From Bullera alba (lineage: Eukaryota; Basidiomycota; Tremellomycetes; Tremellales; Bulleraceae), in contig BCIX01000005.1 in assembly GCA_001600095.1 (NCBI GenBank), forward strand, positions 1,060,523 to 1,124,522: a stretch of DNA of 64,000 nt, read 5' to 3'. Position numbers and translations under genes: made by a program. Below are positions 1-9,138 of this stretch, piece after piece. The stretch's first letter is position 1. Each line of letters starts with the position of its first letter. Below the pieces are notes generated by a model, which saw nothing but the letters and a program-made list of their open reading frames with translations, searched no databases and was not told where the DNA came from.

Positions 1-269
1 GGGCTACTGCAGCCGCATTAGCCAGCGAAATCGGCAGGACGCTCATTGGCAGAACTCCTATGAGACAATCTGGAGTACAGGACGAACGAGGCACGCGCCC
101 GAGAGCGAACGACGTAGGTGGACATCAGAACAGGAATCTGGAGGAGACAGTGGCCAGGACAGAGAGGTACAAGAGGATGTTGGCAAACGAGAAGGAGGAG
201 CTTCAGGCCCTCGAAGAACTCAAAGAGACTAGGGCGAAGAGGATGAGACTAGCGGAGGAGCTGTCATAG
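1..269 (+). CDS. 3' end of a gene entering from the left; coiled-coil C-terminus
   Basis: The frame starting at base 3 is open from the window edge to a TAG stop at 267-269, so this is the C-terminal part of a larger protein (about 88 residues visible). The first residues are small and hydrophobic (ATAALASEIG), then comes a short polar linker. The last 40 or so residues are rich in E, K, R and L with heptad-like spacing (YKRMLANEKEELQALEELKETRAKRMRLAEEL), which predicts a coiled coil. No family is recognisable. The first ATG in the track (position 60) is internal and need not be the start. Confidence 0.5.
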   Translation, partial: ATAAALASEIGRTLIGRTPMRQSGVQDERGTRPRANDVGGHQNRNLEETVARTERYKRMLANEKEELQALEELKETRAKRMRLAEELS

Positions 270-1641
270 TGACCCCCGGGTCAGGTACAACCGAGTGAGT
301 CATTTGAAGGAGAGAGAAACAGCCCATGATTGGCAGGATGGAAGCCGACGCTGACAGGTGCATGTAGGTTGTCACACGGTTCGGGGGCGACGCACGGCCA
401 ACAGCTCAACATGGCAATCAGTCTCTGTCAATCTGTGAAGACCTCGTTGTTCTCAAATCTCACTATCCACTATCATGCAAATATCAGTCAGCCGCTTTCC
501 ACAAACAGACTGTTGCAAGCAGTTATAGTTCAGAGATGTGATGATATCATGATAGTGATAACGGGGGAACTCATGCCTCCAGCCTCTGCAGGAGCACTGT
601 ACGAATACGCTGGGAGTATATCTTCGGAATTTGACTAATGTCGATTTTCGGTAGCAGGAAGCTCTGCCGCTTACCTCTGCTCAGCGCTCACACCTCACTG
701 TCTCAATCCGAGCTGGCGGCGAGGGACATGAGGACTCGATGAAATGGCTGTCACTTACCGACAACCAGCGGATTGGGCTCACGTAAGATTTGCGCGAGGT
801 GAATACTCCATCGTAGGCCAACAACAATTGGATACAGGGATGACGAAGGGCTTCACTGTCTGCGCGAATTGTGAAGTGCGTTGAGCGATATGGCAGTGTG
901 ACTGTGTCACTGTGTGAGTGCGGTGTGCCACCGTGATTGGCCACCGTGGGAATGCAATATGCCTGCACCAGCCTGTCGCAACTCGCAGCCAGCCACCAAG
1001 GCGCTACCAAGGCGCTACGTTTCGTACGAGCGTACATCCGCTTGGCGTGCTTAACAGTGTTACCGTTTCTGGAAGTTCTGGGCACCATCTTCTCTCCCTC
1101 AAGCTCATCGACACTTCACCTCACGGATCCTACGACGCCTCTCTGCTCCGCATTCACTTCCCATCACTTTGTCCGGGGCCGGATCAGCTACTGTCTCGAA
1201 GTCTCGTCACAGTATGGCACGCAAACACTACGATGCGTGGTGTGCTAACTATCAGTCCGATGCAATCTTCAACTGCTGCATAGGTCTGAGCACTCGGATG
1301 ACCGCAAGGAAAGTTAACCTTTGTGCCTCGCGAGGTCATGGAAGACGGGGAGTTCGACCACAGGCACCTCCTGGGCAGAGCATTCTTGCGTTATGCTCCT
1401 AGCCCTCGCAACCGAGCCGCACTGGAGACCTACCCCCTCCGCCCAGACCGGAACCAAATGCTACCGTTTTGTCTACGCGTGAGTTCGAGAGCGAGATTAT
1501 CGATCATCCATCACCCTCTATCACCATTGCTATACATTCATATCAAGCTAAGGCTCTACCTCTAGGCACCAGCAGCTGGTTTGCTCAAAGAACGGCACCG
1601 ATTCGACCTTCATCCCAAGTACTTCGCAAATCACACGCCTG
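270..1641. other. Gene-poor stretch, no convincing gene
   Basis: Only short overlapping frames on both strands, with no recognisable domain. A frame open from 1323 to about 1478 ends at a good GTGAGT donor (1479). It could be an upstream exon of the hypothetical gene at 1642-2121, joined by an intron ending near CTCTAG at about 1566 or the CACCAG that follows it. This join is tentative. Confidence 0.3.
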
Positions 1642-2121
1642 GTGCCCACAACTCCGTTCGAACCTTGTCATGGATGCTCCATCAGACAAGAACCTTGCGA
1701 CCTAGAAGTCGGAGTGAAGTTCACAGATCAGGACACCATTGTTTTTGGGCCTGAGGGACAGTACCGCACCCTCGCAGAGGCACTGAAAGCTCGAGCCGCT
1801 GCAAGCATCTCTCCCGCGGCTCCAGTAGGACAACGACTTATCAGCCACCGGAAGACGAACGCAGACAATCAGCATGACGTAGAAAAGGCAAGCAAGAGTA
1901 CGAAAGTCGCGAAGGACGACGCAGAGAGGAGGCCCAGGAAAAGGGAGATAGATACCATCTTTGAGGGGGAAGTGGAGGTACTGAGGAAGAAAGCCAAAAG
2001 CGACGATAGGCTGTTTGCCGAGAACAAGGAGGAGATCGGTCGTCTCGTATCTCATATGGTCCGCAAGGAGCTGAAGGACTTGGCCGCGCAATTAGAGGCC
2101 GAGGTCGGAGAGGAGAGTTAG
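1642..2121 (+). CDS. Hypothetical protein, C-terminal exon with Cys cluster and coiled coil
   Basis: The open frame ends at 2119-2121 and encodes about 159 residues. Near the start is a compact cysteine motif, C-x2-C-x5-C (PCHGCSIRQEPC), then an acidic/basic linker, then a C-terminal helix rich in E, K and L (EEIGRLVSHMVRKELKDLAAQLEAE, quoted as the visible core) that should form a coiled coil. The frame is open upstream to about 1567, so the first codon of the track (a GTG) is not the true start; an upstream exon ending at the GTGAGT at 1479 is possible. The cysteine spacing is only half of a Zn2Cys6 cluster, so a transcription-factor call is not justified. I do not recognise the family. Confidence 0.4.
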   Translation: MPTTPFEPCHGCSIRQEPCDLEVGVKFTDQDTIVFGPEGQYRTLAEALKARAAASISPAAPVGQRLISHRKTNADNQHDVEKASKSTKVAKDDAERRPRKREIDTIFEGEVEVLRKKAKSDDRLFAENKEEIGRLVSHMVRKELKDLAAQLEAEVGEES

Positions 2122-3078
2122 ACCTCGACCAGCGGACACCTACTTCAGGTGAGTCGGGCCATGAGTTTCGTGATGTAATCAGTTTACTCGCTGACTCCGA
2201 CCCAGAACATCACGCCAGCACGACCGGAAAGGACTACACGAGAGATATGACGCCCCAATCGCGTTACGTATGTTGTAGGACTGCCATCAGCACCAAGGCC
2301 ACGCACATCATTCGTGTGCCCGGCACCCTGGGATGTACCATCAGCAATGATACAATGTACGATATCCTCGCTATCTTCCTACAGTCGAAAGCCGTTGCCC
2401 GACCGAAGAGAGCTATGGCGATCCGCCGATAACGTTACACCGATCTGTCTTCGTTTCATCAATCCCCTACAAGGATCCGCCGACTGGGAGAGCTCGATTC
2501 CCGCAGGGTATATGAGGTCCGGCACGATTCTTTTCGCTCTTCTCCCTGGATTTATTCCCAGATGACCCGAGGGTCTGAACAATACTGGCATGCTGATGCG
2601 AAGACGATCTCAGCTGTCAGCAGGGAGTCAGAGCGTCCTTGAAGTCCTGATGACCCTGCAAAGCTGAGAAGGTCCGAGTACCAGAGGGTCAGTGCGTCGT
2701 TCTTGGCAACTTTCCAGCCTTTCCCACTCATCAAAATCGCGAAACTTTGCGCAATCCCCTTCCTTCTTTGCATTTACCTTATCATCGCATCAATCTACAA
2801 GCCACCGCAAAGCAAGATGTCCACGACCGATTATCATTGTTGGATCCTCAAGGAAGATCCCATATTTGGGATAGGACGGGGTTTACGCGTCCGTGAGGCC
2901 GAAAGGGGCGGGGGTTCATCCCACTAGACGAATTGGACTATGAGTGGATCATGACGGGTGGTTGGCGCTCATTGGATAGCGTTGCTACGCCCCAAGGCTC
3001 AGCGACCGAGCTTCACTACGAACTCATCCGGTTTACGAGGGGCGAGCGAGCCGGGGCGAGAGTCCGCAACAATCACCC
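2122..3078. other. Intergenic, nothing recognised
   Basis: Short frames only. The region ends at the left edge of the decayed RAD30 copy. No similarity to the sequence just left of the intact RAD30 copy (8900-8992) is visible here, so the duplication boundary lies close to 3079. Confidence 0.4.
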
Positions 3079-3540
3079 ATGTGGTCAGCCGATAGATTAT
3101 GTTATCCGTAAATCAATCCGAGCGTGACGACAGCCAGCTCGCGGGCAGCACTCACAAGTGAGCTTGGCATCGATAGGTCCGATGAACGGCAAGTCAGCAG
3201 CTTAATCACCTAGCTTGATCCTAGATTTCTGCTTCCGTGATAGTGACTGATTCGAGAAAGGCTTTCTACTTCAGCCCTTCCGGCTTCTTCTTCTTCTTGA
3301 GCCTTCCAGCCCCAAAAGCCGTCGAGATCCCGCATCTCCCACCTCCAGGTCCAGTACCGCTTGCATTGATTGATCGAACAGGACTCGGATCATCTGACCT
3401 CCATGGGAAAGTGAAATTGTGGGTGTCTTTAGTCTCCGCTTGTCGGTGTTTCCAAACTTCCTGCCCTATGGTCCGATTTCAGGCCCTCGGGGCCGGTGAA
3501 GATGGTCTTGGGTATGGGAAGAGTCAACCTGAGTGACCCA
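3079..3540 (-). pseudogene. Decayed copy of the RAD30 (DNA polymerase eta) 3' end
   Basis: This stretch aligns by eye with 8992-9430, which is the 3' flank and last exon of the intact polymerase eta gene in this window, in the same orientation. Matching blocks include ATCACCCATGT at the left edge, TCCGGCTTCTTCTTCTTC at about 3280/9177 and CTCCCACCTCCAGGTCCAGTA at about 3338/9232. The copy cannot work: the reading frame equivalent to the C-terminal PIP box is cut by a stop (complement of 3266-3268), the zinc-ligand cysteines of the UBZ finger are gone, and other stops interrupt the FHF-M region. Nothing upstream of the UBZ exon is present. It is a 3'-truncated relic from a local duplication, not a transferred gene. 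Confidence 0.85.
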
Positions 3541-4063
3541 GGTGCCGCGCGGTCAGTACTAGCTAATGGCGTTCGAAAGACATCAACGCTTTCTTGTAAA
3601 TCTTATCAGTAATCAGACTGTATGTCAGCCTGAAACTCTAACCGTCAAAACGCCTCACCTGGGCCCGGGCGGGCGAGCACCGTCTCGTCTGTCTGTTTGT
3701 TCTTGGGCTGTGCGATGCATGCGTCCCGGGTGGGCCGGGACAAAAGCTATAAACTACTGAAACTACAAGCAGCTGCGATAAAAACCCGGTGGGAAAAGCA
3801 TGCTGCCTATACCTATCCATCCAATCGCATTCCTCAAATTCCGTGTCTCCCAATCCTTGAACCACATATCAGCAATGGGCTATCTTTTTAATTGTCCTTG
3901 TTAGCGCGGAGTGTGTATGTATGTGTGGGTGGGAGCGAGACGTTTCAGACTTCCGTCGGCGCTGATGAAGAGAGGTATGATGGTGAGGGCTGATATCGAC
4001 AAGCCATCTGAGTATCTCACCTGTTGCATACTCTCCCGTGTTGATCACGTGAATCTCCAACCA
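3541..4063. other. Intergenic, nothing recognised
   Basis: No domain and no long frame on either strand. Similarity to RAD30 fades out around 3540. Confidence 0.4.
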
Positions 4064-4747
4064 TCACGACTGCCTCTTGACAACGATATCAACCGTGTAA
4101 TTGGGGTTGCCCTTCTTCGTCTGCTCTGGACAACCGCTGAGCGTGCGCCTTTCCATCTCGTGGCCGACAGGCCAGTGGGCAGGGGCTCTGACTCTCAGAG
4201 TGACATACAGGACAACACAGTCGTGGTTGGTGGTCTGTTCGTGAAAATGGTGCAGGCCGTGTCGCATTGCGCGGGCAACCTCATCGCCGGCGATACTAAC
4301 GAGGTTAGCTGCGACGACGTCGAGCGCCGCTACTGTGTTCGGTGCAACTTCAGCGGCTTGATTAAGCGCTGACACTTGGTGAGCTGCGTTCATGGATCCT
4401 TTACGGCAAGACTCAATGGGGAATCGACATGACTCACACAGTCCAGACACGATGGACGGCCCTCCTGGCGTGAAGATGTGGTGAGACGCGACCCTATCCT
4501 CGATTACCGCTGAAATCTCTTCCATGCACGACTTGGTACCATGGGCAATATTGGCGATCAAGACGGACAAAAGGATGTCTTCGTTGCCATCAACGTCAAC
4601 GTTAAGCTGATGCTGAATTGTGGTTATCTCTGATGGACCTCTGTGTTTGCCAAGGTTGCCGAAAGCAGGGTTTTTCTCCCCTGGAGGCAGCAATTGTCCG
4701 TTTCGACGGAAGGTGAGCAACTGGAGAACTCTGTACCTGCTCAGCAT
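4064..4747 (-). CDS. Hypothetical protein (about 227 residues)
   Basis: A single uninterrupted minus-strand frame runs from an ATG whose complement is 4745-4747 to a stop at 4064. The protein has a cysteine cluster in the middle (CESCRFPIESC), a hydrophobic, alanine-rich helix (VAALDVVAANLVSIAGDEVARAM, core) and a histidine-rich patch (RHGLHHFHEQ). It lacks introns, unlike nearly all genes here, and no family is recognised. It could be a real orphan gene or a chance frame; length and natural-looking composition favour a gene only weakly. Confidence 0.35.
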   Translation of the reverse strand: MLSRYRVLQLLTFRRNGQLLPPGEKNPAFGNLGKHRGPSEITTIQHQLNVDVDGNEDILLSVLIANIAHGTKSCMEEISAVIEDRVASHHIFTPGGPSIVSGLCESCRFPIESCRKGSMNAAHQVSALNQAAEVAPNTVAALDVVAANLVSIAGDEVARAMRHGLHHFHEQTTNHDCVVLYVTLRVRAPAHWPVGHEMERRTLSGCPEQTKKGNPNYTVDIVVKRQS

Positions 4748-6383
4748 TTGAATGGGGCGCCAAAGGCAGCTAGTTGTCGTATCCTACTCTAACTCACGTG
4801 TCTCTCTTGGAGGCGGTTGCCTGGATGCCGATTTTCTTTATGTAAGCCTCGAAGTGCTGATATGCAATATCAATTCAGCATCGCCTGCTCCGTCCTCCAA
4901 CGACGAAAAGACTCACCATTATGAGCTGTGTCCAGTGAGCCTGTCGTGCTGAGGTGACGATTGACGAGTGATAGATTCAGAACCGTATCGAGGCTGAAGA
5001 GGACGATTCGCCGGGGGCGTTGCGCTTGGACAACGGGCCCTACGAGCGTCTTCCATCGCTCTGCGGTGGGAATATATCGTTGGATGACGTGAGAGACAGT
5101 CAGATGAATATGATCGACATACGGACTTCGGATGCAGCCTGATGCAGCCCGTTCATCCCTGAAATGCGGATCAGTGATGTCTCGGACAGCGTCCTAAGCG
5201 TCCTAGGCAAGCTTGAGGGACGGGCAGCTAGGGCTAGGTAGTGGCTGCTAGGGGATTTAGACTCGCGACCCGTCCTCCAGCTGGGGCTCTCTAGGGCTCT
5301 CTGGGACCTCTGAGATTCCATCCCATCATATTCTATCACATCCCGTCACACTTTGGGATCTCTCAGTCTTGCGTACTCCTGGGTGCATACTCAGGCGTGC
5401 TGCTGCTTTCTACATACTAGATCAGTACGAGTACCCGTGTTTGATCATCCTGTTATACGTTACTTGCTATCAGCTCCTGTCACACCTGTCCTCTGTCCGC
5501 TCTCTGCCCAGTGCCCGCACAGGCTTGGCACTGGCCCAGACAGGCCCATACCTGCCCATACCGATATACAGGCTGGCGAGCCTGACATGGGGCCTCATGG
5601 GGCTGACCTAGGTTGTGTTTGCATCCGGGGTCCGGCCGGCCGGTTGGCGTCCCGCACTGTCCCGCACAAGCACGCACAGCACTTCTCAGTGTCTCACCCT
5701 TTCTCACCAGTCTCGACTTTACGAGACCTTTTTACTCGGGTCACAACCGAGATCGAGATTCGTAATCCAAAATCATCCCGGGTATATGGTAGAGTATGGT
5801 AGGCATTCTGCACAGTGGCACCCATCCACATAGTATCTACCTACACACTCCGTGAGCCTCCTGAGACCGATCGACCAGAGCTGTCAGCTGACAAGAGAGA
5901 CCAGGAATTGGTTGGCATTGGGCATCCGCCGGAACTGGAAGCGCACTTGCGAACAGCCGCAGGAAGGCTACGCGTAGAGGAAGCTGAGCGCAGATGACTG
6001 AGCAGGACTGAGCGGGTGCGTAAGCAGACGTAAGCTACAGCTGTGCGTACATGCAGATCCTGAGAGACACAGGGGGAACCCGTGGAGCTGCAGATGCCAG
6101 GGCCCCTGTATGGTGTTCGCTGTCGGGGCTCGGATTCCGACGGATGAGGAATCGATTGCAAGTCAAGGTTTGGTGCTTGGCCCAGTGGGCCAGTAGTACG
6201 TACTACGTTCCAACTCGGCATTTGTTCGCTCATTCACTGTGGGCCTATCCAAGCCTACACAGTACTCACGAGTACGTCTGTACGTCTGTAAAAAAAAGAC
6301 TGGTGCAACATTGCTCACAAGCTGAGCGAACGATCTTTGCGCAACAAGACGAGTAGCCGCTGTCACTTTGAGACTGAGGCACC
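4748..6383. other. Long gene-free stretch with short stuttering repeats
   Basis: No convincing gene in 1.6 kb upstream of the GTPase. Between about 5190 and 5720 many short direct repeats sit side by side, for example GCGTCCTAAGCGTCCTA near 5190, GGGCTCTCTAGGGCTCTCTGG near 5285, and alternating GGC-CCAGAC/CAGGCCCA and CTGCCCATAC units at 5510-5565. Frames across it are composition artefacts. The 3' end acts as the GTPase promoter, but no TATA box is evident. Confidence 0.5.
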
Positions 6384-8899
6384 ATGGTGAACAAACGGAT
6401 CAAGTCACCGGTCCGAACGGCTCAGACCGGCACCGCACCTATCACCTCGATTACGACCGCAGTCGCTCAGCCCGAGCTGGTGAACAACGCCATATCGGGA
6501 CCAGTACAGCTTATCACTGAGAAAGGCGATTTCTCATTCACGGAGAACGGGTATGTCATTGTTGCTTCCAATACCTTTGATCTCAGGAGGGATAGTCAGC
6601 TCATGTACGCAGTAAGCTACTTCTAGAGCGCACGTTGCAGGGGAAGAAGGATTTCTACGTTGTCAGTATCCTGGGAGTCCAAGGCAGCGGAAAGAGTAAG
6701 GCTACACGTGAAGGATTTCAGCTGAGCATCGAGGTTTCTTGATGAACAAGCTTTTTCATACCAGCTTCCCCGTCGGCAAAAGGGGCAGGGGAAAAGAGAC
6801 GGCGGGTAAGTTGACTCAGCACTTCAAGCGAGAAGATCAATTGCTTACATCCTACTCCGTTAGGTATCTGGGCATCTGTTGTGCAGTTCGCGACTCATGA
6901 GGCCACAGACGTGCCACCGGTCAACGTTCTTGTCCTCGATGTCGAAGGTAGTGACTGTGCCATCTCGGCGAAGCAACGTGCCGTGAGTCATGACCATCTC
7001 GCCTCAACCCAGCTAATTTTGAACTAGACTGCGGGCGCGAAAGCCACTCTAGAAGATCATTCCCCAATCCCGCACTTTGAGAGCGTCGCTGCGGCATTTG
7101 TGATGCAGATTTCGAACGTAATTTGCATCAATGTCGATGAGAACGCGGTTGGAACATCAACCGGCGGAGGTGCCCCCCTTCTGGGATACTTCTTCCGCGC
7201 AGCGCTGGAATCCGACTCTGGAGTGACCGACCGAGTCGACGCTGGGTACAAAGCGAGTCTTGTCAAGCTCAAAGATGGCATCACAGGCTTGGCAATTCAA
7301 GGCACCACGGATTTGAAAAAATTGGCCAATTCGAGCGCGGCACAGTCCAAACACGAACTCACTCCTGTGCAGAAATTTCTCAACGACTATCTAATGTGAG
7401 TCCCTTCGTTAAATACCATCAACGTCCGACTTGAGGGGTGATGAGCGTTGACGTCTTTCAGCCGATCTCCTGCCATATTCTGGGTCATCCGCAACGTTAA
7501 GGACCCATCGACTCATAACGAGCAACGAGATAAAGATGCTGTTGTGGAGACCTATAACAACTTCTTCAACGATGACCGCACGGTAAGTGTAGCCGGTGGT
7601 AATCTGTGTGTGCTGATGTCCAGCAGAAAGAAATGTGTCCGGTGGAGAGGATCGTCGTCAGGTCACTCCCACTCCCCCAGCCAGAGGCAACGGTAGTCGA
7701 ACCTGAAGAACTTTACCAGATGTACAAGAAGGTGCTCGAGTTGCAGTTTGACAAGCACGTCGCGGTACTGCGTGACGCTATCCGAGAACAAATCCGCTCG
7801 TCCACCGTCACTCTGACCACTGAACAGATGCATTCCTGTTTGGTGAGTGTAGTGTCACTCTGTTTGTCTGTGATGCTCACTGATGTCCGAGAAACACACT
7901 GCGGAGCTTGTCGTCCACAAAACGTGGTCAGGCGACGCATCTGAGCTGCAAGCCCGTGCGGACTGCAAGAAATGTGCCGACGAGGTAGAAGACGACTTCG
8001 TCACGGGCAGAGATGGGAGTCCAGGGACCGTCAGGTTGATCGGGGGGGACCTCGAAGCCTTCAAGCTAGTACTAGAGGCGGCAGTCTGTGAGCCAGCTTC
8101 GCCTTTCTCGAAAAGCAAAATGACGATGCTGATCAGCCACAGCGGAATGGGCCAAAAAGCTAAGAGCTCCGACCCACAGCCGATCGGACATCGTCTGTGA
8201 CGAGCAAATCAAGCTGAAAGGAAAGCTGCAGAGATGGATCGACAACGAGGTCGAACGTCGACAGGACCGAGTGTTATCTCTGAAAGCTCAATGGAACCAA
8301 CAAGAGTCGCTTGGACCAAAAGAAATGGCGAAGGTGCAGGTCATTTGCAGTGATGTCAAACGGAAAATAGCTGGATTGGAGAAGCTGGGCGCGGTGGACG
8401 CGCAGCTAAAGGCATACGATATCTCCAGTGAGTGGATGCAATTGGAAAGCCAGGTTTGTGACTTTATTCCAATGGTACTTAGATAAAGCCAAATCGGACT
8501 TCATCAAGCTGTTCGGTAATGACAGAAAGTCTGCCAACGCTATGATTTACTTGGAGTTGGTTCTGATGAACGACGATTCTACTCAGCTCCAGCAACTGGT
8601 GCAGTCGAAAGAAGTGAAGGCGTTCTGGCAATCGTTTTTGAGTTCCATTGCGAACGCAGTGCTAGTGACATCATATGCGTTCGGGAAGATGGTACACCTC
8701 AGTGGGACAACCGCTGCTACGGTGGGCACGAGCGCCGCCGCGATATCAAGTAGTTTAGTTCAGGTAATGTCTTTGGTCATGTTGGTCATCGATACCATAT
8801 CCAAATTCCGTTAGTCTCCAGTACTATGATCCGGGTGAAGGCTTATACATGTATGTTCTCACGAGACGCGTTCGGCGCAGGGGAAGACTTGGGTTGTGA
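6384..8899 (+). CDS. Divergent GB1/RHD3-class dynamin-like GTPase (Sey1/atlastin/GBP relative)
   Basis: Eleven exons fit a 661-residue protein: 6384-6550, 6613-6695, 6734-6805, 6864-6982, 7028-7395, 7462-7582, 7627-7842, 7892-8087, 8143-8427, 8483-8763 and 8822-8899; all phases agree. Seen: P-loop GVQGSGKS at about residue 78, followed by FLMNKLF as in Sey1/atlastin (S/T-LLN-LF); a degenerate switch 1 (RGRGKETAGGIW, cf. R-QTTKGIW); G3 DVEGSD; and a G4-like VIRNVKD where the family usually has RD. The C-terminal half is helical and charged, ending with small hydrophobic segments (SSIANAVLVTSYAFGKM; TAATVGTSAAAISSSLV) that may be a membrane hairpin. Family members hydrolyse GTP to tether and fuse membranes, usually ER. 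If the last intron is not spliced, the protein ends at 8814. It is too divergent to be the housekeeping Sey1, hence no symbol. It lies between the two RAD30 3' ends. Confidence 0.78.
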
Positions 8900-9138
8900 G
8901 CTGAGGCCCGAATCCAAGTATATCGAGGCTACCGCAATAGTGCGAAACTTGTACGAAACTGTTAGTAACCTGACAGGCCGTCCATACGAGTATCACCCAT
9001 GTATTCAGCCAATAGACCATGTAAGCTGTGAATCCCGTCCAAGCGCAATCACCGCCAGCTCGCTGTCAGCATCTTCACCGAATGAGCTTGATATCGATAC
9101 ATCTCGATACCGCCTGGTCAGCAGCTCAGTCGACTGGC

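Noticed and set aside
1642..2121. Zn2Cys6 transcription factor
   Set aside because: Only half of the cysteine pattern is present and no basic linker follows it.
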